NCBI GenBank assembly: GCA_023105745.1
Contig: JALGQZ010000009.1
Span: 40,357,359-40,421,358, forward strand
Direction of reading: 5' to 3'
Length of the DNA stretch: 64,000 bases
From: Austropuccinia psidii
Lineage: Eukaryota; Basidiomycota; Pucciniomycetes; Pucciniales; Sphaerophragmiaceae
Shown: positions 56,847 to 64,000 of the stretch, one piece after another
Layout of the letters: the number at the start of each line of letters is the position of its first letter
Numbering within the stretch: position 1 is the first letter of the stretch
Program-made: the position numbers and the translations under genes
Notes under the pieces: model-generated
Told to the model about the DNA's origin: nothing
The model's input: the letters and a program-made list of their open reading frames with translations, nothing else
Databases searched by the model: none

Positions 56847-57370
56847 AAGAAATATTTAAAATAATTATACATTAAAAATAATTACCTTAAAAGCTACAAA
56901 AATGCCATAAATTGACATAAAACTTGGTTTAACTTAAAAACCAATGAGTAAACATGTGAAATAAATCATACCATTGGATTCCACATGGTAAAATACACAT
57001 ATACCATTTTTATGGCATATCTGTAAAGTCAATATTTAATGAGCTATAAGTAATAATACCTTATAAAAAATATAAATCCTTATTTATCTCAAAGACCAAT
57101 GAAACAACATGTAGAATACGTGGTACCATTGGATTCCCCATAAAATTCCACATATAAAACAATTAATAAGCTAAGCTCCAAAGTCAATATTTAAGTAATT
57201 AAGCTGAATATATGCACTTTTTTGGTCAATGCATATATTCAAGGATTTTAGCTAATATCTTTTGAAATATGCATGATAGAGTGATGAACCAAAAAATCAA
57301 GTCATCACGTATTTACTGTAGGAATACAGAAATGAACTTTATTTCACAAGTTATAAACAAGGTTAAAACC
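56847..57370. repeat. AT-rich flank with a two-copy degenerate repeat
   Basis: ctYaaagaccaatga...catg then taccattggattccacat near 56935-56990 recurs near 57090-57150, about 157 bp apart. The last bases, aaacc (57366-57370), precede the R3 LTR and would be the left target duplication. No gene. Confidence 0.55.
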
Positions 57371-58771
57371 TGTAAGGGATTATTGATTAAAATCAACAGA
57401 GCTGTTGACCACTTTGTTGTGAAAGTGGTCCAAACTTAAAAAAAAGTAGACAGTTGGATTCTACTAGTTCATTCGTGAAGAATGATTTTTTTTATTATAA
57501 TATTCAAGGTATAACCCCTTGGAAACATGGTTTGAAGTTTAAAATATTAAATTTCGACAGAAAAGATGAGTTACAAGAAAAATCCTCAAAAATAGAGTTT
57601 TGATGATGTAATGAAATGCTCTTCGCAGCATAATAAAGTTATGACAAGCTATTAGAATTCACACTCTTAATTGCTGTAGCGTGTAAATCTCAAAAGTGCT
57701 TAAGGATCAAAGTTTGAGCTTAATTTGATCATTTATGATCACTCACTGTAACCTTAAATTAAGTTTAACAGTCATATAAGTGATGAAATTGGTCAATACT
57801 GTTAGTTTATGATTAAAACTAATAAAATCCACGAATTTTGGGCTTCTTCCAAGCCTTGACGTCATCAAACTTAAAGTTATAGTGATAACTCTAAATAATG
57901 GCGTAATAATGAGATAAGATGGTTTGATCATGATGTAATCATCACCAAACCTTAAAATATTGATTTATCCCAGTAGATATGATCAGTTCACGTCTACTAG
58001 AAGCCTGTTGGACTCTAGGAGGGAGGTATTTACTATAAATAGAGCTCTTTTTACTCTGTTTTCCCCTCATATGCTTACAAAACATTAAATCATTAAATAA
58101 AAATGTAATTTCTTTATTCTTTATATATATAACTTTTATATTATTAAAGACCAAAGATCATCTTTGACGTGTTTATTACAATTATTTAATTGTTTTTTTA
58201 AATTTCTCTTAAAAACCTCAATTCTACATAAAATCAAGAAAATTTGTAATTTCTCTTAAAATTTATTGTAACTACAATTTAAATAAGTTGTATTTACATT
58301 TCTAGGCATAAATTTATTCAAAATTATTATATTAAGCATTAAAAATAGATTATTTCTCTTATTATAATAATTTTTCTCTATTATTACTTTTTAATAATTC
58401 TATAATTGATATAAATAGTATTTATATTTATTTATAACTTTAATATTGGTAATATTATTGTTATTAATTGTTTTTTATTAATAAAAGAAAAAATATTATG
58501 CCTTTATTATTTGCTGGTAATAATAATAAAGTGCTTTTAAATATATTAATTATTTTATATTAATATATTTATTTTATATATATTATTTTCTTATAATATA
58601 AATTATATTATTATATTTATTTAATAATATAATTATTTTACGCCATAATTATAATAATTCTTTATTATTATAATTATTTTGGTCTTATTTAATTTATCTA
58701 TAAGGACATTCATAGTACAATAAGTAAAATATTAGTCATTTTTACTTATTGTTTCATAGTCAAACCTTACA
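57371..58771 (+). repeat. 5' LTR of R3 (about 1401 bp)
   Basis: TGTAAGGGATT ... CAAACCTTACA, with inverted termini TGTAAGG/CCTTACA. The start is inferred from this symmetry and the length of the R2 LTR; there is no second LTR in the window to confirm it. The second half is extremely AT-rich. Confidence 0.7.
58034..58041 (+). promoter_or_regulatory. TATA box of the R3 LTR
   Basis: TATAAATA followed by gagctctttttactctg, the same box plus pyrimidine-rich arrangement as in R1's LTR. Confidence 0.7.
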
Positions 58772-58790
58772 TTTGGGGGCCTGGCTGTGA
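58772..58790 (+). other. Primer-binding site of R3
   Basis: tttgggggcctggctgtga directly after the LTR, shared with R2, element B and the gag relic. Confidence 0.7.
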
Positions 58791-59460
58791 TATTTACTCT
58801 AAAAGACCTTTAAAAAGATTCTAATTGGGTTCATCCAATAATAAATTATAATTGTAATCATAAAATTATATAATAATTTTATATTTATTGATTTTAAAAG
58901 CTATTGAGCCATTTGGAAAGCAATTGTACTGTCCCACACGTGGTTTTTCACATCCTTAGACTTGCAAAAACTTTCTTTGAGTGACTCTAGTGATTAAAAA
59001 AGATATTTTATAAATTAATTTTATAAAAGAATCATATTCATTCTTTTTTATTCTTTAAAAATAAAAACATAAGAAATATTAAAAAATATTAAAAACCAAT
59101 AGAAACCTTCTTTTGTTCATTTTAATTTCATTTCTTTAATTATTTTTACTTTTTTAAAGATATAAAAGCAATTTTTACGTAAAAAAAAATAACACTTTTA
59201 TATAAAAGCCTTATATTTATTTGTCTTTTTTAGTGTTTGAAGACAATCCAACAGAGGACAACCAAACCACTGTTGAAAGATTGGTGGAAGAAACTTGTCA
59301 AAGTTCTCCAACACCAATAATCACTAAGAAAAAGAAAGCCAAGAAATTGGACTTTCCATGACCCACTATTCAGGACTCTGAAGGTGAGTACCTCATTTAT
59401 AAATTTCCATAAGAAGAATTGCTGTTCTGAGATCTTCTTATTTCTTATTTTTCTTAAAAT
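58791..59460 (+). other. R3 leader with predicted exon and introns
   Basis: No ATG before an acceptor-like tcttttttag at 59224-59233. The following exon begins TG TTT GAA GAC, again ready to make AUG with a preceding A, and is open to a TGA near 59359. A donor, aaggtgagt, lies at 59381-59389 and an acceptor-like taccag at 59466-59471. Compare R2's leader. I could not find a strong first donor. Confidence 0.5.
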
Positions 59461-61527
59461 ATGACTACCAGAAGAGGCTCCCAATACTCCATCCAATCAG
59501 ATGGAACTGGACTTAGAGGTAGAATTGATTCCTCAAAAGGGAAAAGGAAGGGAAATATCCCCAGTGGAACAGAATCCACACAAGGAAGTGCATTATCCCA
59601 AAGGCAAGTCCCAGAAATGCCCATTATATCTGAACTATAATTGGAACTAAGTATGAGTGACTCAAACAGGTACAAATCACATTCAGAGGCTCAAATAGAC
59701 ATTTACATGAGCCAGTACAAACAGTACTACATGGTGTACAAGAACAAGGATTGGGAAATGTTGCCCCAAATACACCAAGAAGTGATGAACTCCTGGCACA
59801 TCCTGAAAAAGTTCCTCAAAGAGGAGGAAATAGTGAAATACTCCAATGGATGGAATCCACTACCATGCAAACCTCAAATCAAAAAGATCAACGAGTACCA
59901 TGCCAAAAAGAAGGAGGCAACCAAGGAAGAAGCCCCAGTAGCTTCTACCAGAAAGCCCCAAGAAGGCAAGAAGAACAAGAAAAATAATTGGAGAAAATCA
60001 TATTTCCCAAGCTACAGGATCCCAAAAATCCAAAAAGATGCCATGGACAATGTATTCAACATGGCCAGAACTTTGATGGAATTCAAAGACAAAGAGGAGC
60101 AAATAATCAGACAACCCCATTTCCCAAAGAAATAACCTTGTCTCCTGATGTTGTAAATACTTTAACAGAGCTTAAAAATAGTATTCTACCCTTAAAGACA
60201 TTAAAAATAGCTTATTATCTTTCCAACAAATAACTAATAGCTTATCATCTTTAACAAAAGTTGTTGTACAAAATGAAAAAGAAATTGATAACATAAAATT
60301 TGTAATTGAAAATAATAAACCAAATTTTTTATTGATAATACTCAGAAATTAATACAAGGACAACAAGAGTTGTACAAATACATAAGTGATATCAAAGAAA
60401 AAACTTTGACAATCAATTATGACCTGAGTATTGATAATCGTACAGAAAAATTAAACAAATTAAGCATTTCTGTAGAAAAATTTGAAGAAAAGACTTCATC
60501 ACACCAAAAATTACTTTTGGACCATGTGGAAAAGAGTGATGAAGCAAGAATGCATCTGAAAGATGACATTCAAAGTGAAATAAGGCTTATTACTGTAAAA
60601 ATGGATAAAATTAATGAGGCTAGCTCAAATATTCCAAAGTTATCAACACCATTTTCTCACATAAGAAGCCCTGTTAAACCAAGAGAGGAATTAACAAATC
60701 CATTCATAACAGACTTGAGTCACCAAGACAATAACCAAGTCTTAATGAAGGAAGCACCTCAATTAAAATAATGGCCAACATTCACAGGAGAAGGTGAATA
60801 TGACCACATGTCATTTATCAAAACAATTGACATGCTACAAGAATATTATGCCATTACAGATGAATTAATCACTGCAAGATCACATTCATTGTTTGAAAAA
60901 TCTGCAAAAAGATGGTATTATGGCATAAGACAAACAAATGGCAAAAATACCTGGTCTTGGTGGAGACAAGAAATAATCACCAAGTGGGCTAATGATTCCT
61001 GGAGGTACAAGATAGAAAATGCATTTGAAAATTCTTTCTTTGGCCCAGACAAAGACAAACCTTTAACTTGGTTCTTAAAACAAGTTGAAAGACTTAATGC
61101 ATTGTACCCAGAAATGTCACAAAAAATGGTGCACATGAAAATACTCAAGAAATGTGGAGGAGAGCTAGAGCATTCCCTAAGAATAAGGTGTATAGAACCA
61201 TGCTCCACAGAAGAGTATATCAATGCACTATAAGACATATTAACAAGAGCAAAAATTGGCAGAACTTGGAAGAAATTGGACATTAAAAGTCCAAATAAAC
61301 CATTTATCAAACAAGATAAATCAAAAGAATCTTTCAAGCCCAATACATCCAACAACAATGAGCAAAGAAAATGCCATAAATGTGTAGGTATTGGACATTT
61401 AGCCAATAATTGCCTCAAAAAGGCAAAGATTAATGAAATTGTGGAAACAGAAAGCCACAATGACAAAGAGGAGGAATCTGACTCTGAAAAAGAAACAGAA
61501 GAGTCAGAAAGTTCTGAAAGCGATTAA
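59461..61527 (+). pseudogene. R3 gag, broken
   Basis: ATG 59461 (MTTRRGSQYSIQSDGTGLRG) is open to TAA at 59638. The gag frame then appears to lie in the frame carrying GNVAPNTPRSDELLAHPEK (59751-59987), IFPKLQDPKNPKRCHGQC and a coiled-coil part (LSIDNRTEKLNKLSIS). The core (60780-61233) has WPTFTGEGEYDHMSFI and LTWFLKQVERLNALYPEM, matching R2 Gag in place. The CCHC knuckle CHKCVGIGHLANNC is at about 61372-61413. Stops near 59985, 60769, 61231 and 61525 are all TAA; the last two fall between residues that are continuous in R2. Confidence 0.8.
59653..60135 (+). CDS. R3 overlapping ORF A, frame -1 to gag
   Basis: From ATG 59653, 160 codons are open across the gag start region in the frame that is -1 relative to gag. 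It has IYMSQYKQYYMVYKNKDWEM, PQIHQEVMNSWHILKKFL, NGWNPLPCKPQIKK, a Lys-rich linker and SYRIPKIQKDAMDNVFNMAR. The last block is nearly the same as in the relic at 27625-28562, and QIHQ and GWNP also recur in R2. Composition is that of a folded helical protein with a basic linker, not of a chance frame. Function unknown. Confidence 0.65.
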   Translation: MSDSNRYKSHSEAQIDIYMSQYKQYYMVYKNKDWEMLPQIHQEVMNSWHILKKFLKEEEIVKYSNGWNPLPCKPQIKKINEYHAKKKEATKEEAPVASTRKPQEGKKNKKNNWRKSYFPSYRIPKIQKDAMDNVFNMARTLMEFKDKEEQIIRQPHFPKK

Positions 61528-61530
61528 ATT

Positions 61531-64000
61531 AATATAATTAATGCACAAATTAATAATATTGATATAATCCATGAAGTACCGGATGTTAACTCAAACTTAC
61601 CACAAGTTGGGACATCTGACACAAACCTGACAAATATAAAAGATGCCAAAATGTATAGAACCAAACCTGAAAAGGGAATGGGATATACAGCTGGAAAATC
61701 AAGTATAAGTATTGTTATTGTTGATAACCAAGAAGGAAAAGTGAACTTGGATACAGGAGCATATTGCACCTGTGTTGGTAAAATTTATTTAAAAACCATT
61801 CTCCCAGACTGGCAAGAAAAACTTATGCCAATACAAGGTGTCAAATTCAGTAGTGCAAGTGAGAGCATGAAGCCCCTTGGAATAATTGATTTAACACTAA
61901 TTTTTCCTCACCCCTCACAATGTGTCAGAAAAAAAGTAGAGTTTGTAGTAATGAAAAACTGTACTAGTAATCACTTCATACTTGGAAATGACTACTTATC
62001 AATTTATGGTATAGATATCTCTAACCAAAAAGATAAATATTTTACCATAGGAGACAACAAAAGACAAAAGTTCGGCTTCTTAAATAACAAAAAACAAATC
62101 ACAGTTATTAAGAATGAAGAGAAAATTCCAGAAAAGGAACTTTTTATCTCTGAAAAACTTAAAGAGGCAGAATTCAATCAAGAATTAACAGAAAAAATGA
62201 AAGAAAAATTGATTGACCTCTTATTTAAGTACAAAAAATGCCTTTGCAACTGACAAGGAGCCACTAGGTGCCATAATTGGGCATGAAGTGGATATAATTC
62301 TTAATGTGGAAAAGCCTTACCCACCTTTACTAAGGAGACCTGCTTACCCAGCTAGTCCAAGGGCCAGAGAAGCCTTGGAGGTACAAATTAAAGAATTAAT
62401 GGACCTTGGAGTATTAAGAAAGGTAGGACATAATGAACAGGTAGAGGTCACTACACCTGTCATTATAACTTGGCATAATGGAAAATCAAGAATGGTAGGA
62501 GACTTCAGAGCCCTGAACACCTATACCATTCCAGACAGATATCCAATACCCAAAATCCATGAGACATTGACACAATTGTCACAAGCTAAGTTTATTACAG
62601 CCATGGATGCCTTAAAGGGTTTTCATCAATATTTCTTAACAGACAATGCCAAGAAAATACTGAGGATAATAGTCCACTGTGGGATTTTTGAATACTTAAG
62701 AATGCCATTTGGCATAAAAAAATGCACCTTCCCATTATTAAAGGATGATGAACACAATATTTCCTGAAGAATTATCAGAAGGATGGTTAATTATCTATAT
62801 TGATTATATCATAGTTTGCTCAGAAACTTGGGAAAATCACCTTGCAAGACTAGAAAGGGTAATACAAAAAATAGTGCAAGTGAATATGAAAATTTCCTTC
62901 AAAAAGTGTCATTTTGCATACAGTGAACTAAAAGCACTAGGGCATGTTGTATCTGGACTTAGTCTAGGCATAGACAAGAATAAAGTAGCAGCAGTACTAC
63001 TCAAGCCAATTCCTCAAACCAAAAAACAAATGCAATCATTTCTAGTATTTGCTGGTAACTATAGACAGCATATAAAGGACTTTGCAAAGATTGCTAAATC
63101 CTTGTATAAGCTATGTGAACAACAAAAAGTCTATGAAGTGACAGAAGAAAGAGTCAAGGCATATGAAGAATTGAAAAATTCCTTAACAAATGCCCCATTT
63201 CCTCTAATGCCAGATTGGAAGCTACCCTTCAAGCTTTACATTGATGCTTGTGGAGAAGGACTAGGTGCTGCACTACACCAGACACAAATTATCAATGATA
63301 AACCAGTGGAAGGACCAATTTGTTTTATTTCAAGACAAATAAAGCCAACAGAAGCAAGATGTGGAGCAAGCCAAATGGAATGCCTCTGCTTAGTGTGGGC
63401 TTTAGAAAAATTACATTATTACTTGGATGGAACAGTATTTAATGTGATTACAGACTGTAATGCTGTAAAATCTCTATTAAATATGAAAACTCCAACTAGA
63501 CATATGCTGAGATGGAAAATTTCTATCCAAGTAAACAGAGTAAATATGACTATTGTTCATAAATATGGCAATATTCATAAAAATGCAGATGGTCTTAGCA
63601 GATGGGTTCTAGCAAATACCCCTGACAATCCAGCATGGGTACAACAGGAAGAGCACCACATAGAAGGAATATGTGTTACAGACACTGGCACAGAATTCTT
63701 TAACCAAGTTAAAGAAAGCTATAAGATAGACAAGAATTGCCATATCTTAAGCAAACTTCTAATGAAAGACTGCAAAGATCCATCACTTTCATCAAAATTA
63801 GATGAAACATGGAAAAAGGCATATGATGAAGGAAGATTCCACCTCCTTGATGGAATCCTTTACCATAGAACAAAACACACATGTGTTATGGCCTTAATTA
63901 GTGTCATGATAGTGTTGCAGCTGGACACATTTCAGAAGACAGAACACTAGAGAGGGTAAAAACCTGCTCTTGGTGGCCAAATTTGAAGAAAGATGTTGCA
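61531..64000 (+). pseudogene. R3 pol (protease, RT, RNase H, integrase start), broken and incomplete
   Basis: Protease: VNLDTGAYCTCVG, with DTG intact at about 61750. An extra A in the run at 62233-62238 shifts the frame before ATDKEPLGAIIGHEV, and another A-run near 62717-62723 shifts it again after MPFGIK. The RT box is [12 protein letters not shown], with Tyr (TAT at 62805-62807) where R2 has Asp. FLVFAGNY replaces R2's FLGFASYY. RNase H has [18 protein letters not shown] further shift near 63890 breaks the first part of the integrase zinc site (HDSVAAGH). The window ends soon after. Confidence 0.85.

Larger units (their letters stand above)
57371..64000 (+). mobile_element. R3: decayed Gypsy element related to R2, runs off the window
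   Basis: Only the 5' LTR, primer site, leader, gag, protease, RT, RNase H and the start of integrase are in the window. The proteins align along their length with R2 (for example [20 protein letters not shown]). R3 is decayed: stops in gag, one-base insertions in A-runs, and Asp to Tyr in the RT box. Confidence 0.9.

Overview
The window looks like repeat-rich DNA from a basidiomycete fungus, most likely a rust (Pucciniales). It is AT-rich, has short GT-AG introns (68 nt in the helicase relic), and is packed with Ty3/Gypsy LTR elements (three with chromodomain or GPY/F-type tails), a Tnp2-type transposase and hAT transposases. Several sequences match, from memory only, multi-copy families of rust genomes such as Austropuccinia and Puccinia. 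I find no intact host gene. Almost everything is mobile DNA, from recent insertions to old wreckage.

Layout. 1-1148 and 16714-17274 are unassigned flanks. R1 (1149-16709, +) is a 15.6 kb Gypsy-type element with 2.2 kb LTRs, a 4-bp target duplication, a long gag-protease ORF, an accessory ORF, a 2-3 kb structured spacer and a separate RT-RNaseH-integrase ORF. 17275-25466 holds three decayed genes: an SNF2 helicase (+), an unidentified gene (-) and a Tnp2 transposase (+). 26870-29615 is a scrambled LTR/gag relic. 30580-31630 is a hairpin-bearing tandem repeat.

From 31860 to 52825 the DNA is a nest. Old element B (minus strand) survives as a 1.4 kb LTR plus primer site. R2 (31865-41544, -, TSD atttt) sits in B's leader. 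R4 (41904-51727, +, TSD gcctc) sits inside B's LTR. R2 is nearly intact, with one TAG between integrase and chromodomain. R4 is decayed and carries an antisense gene with a zinc-cluster-like cysteine pattern. 52826-56846 holds two decayed hAT transposase copies on the minus strand, and 57371-64000 is R3 (+), a relative of R2 that runs off the window.

How it works together. R2, R3 and the gag relic share a primer-site sequence, a leader intron whose removal in R2 joins A to TG to make the gag AUG, and a second open frame lying -1 relative to the start of gag. R1 is different: gag and pol are separate ORFs, with a degenerate second protease-like domain, a copied C-terminal domain, and hairpins, palindromes, a tRNA-like Pol III box pair and 50-bp repeats between the ORFs. 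Three elements carry Asp-to-Tyr changes (GAT to TAT) at catalytic residues. The best candidates for something undescribed are the splice-made start codon, the conserved overlapping frame, the antisense gene of R4 and the R1 architecture.
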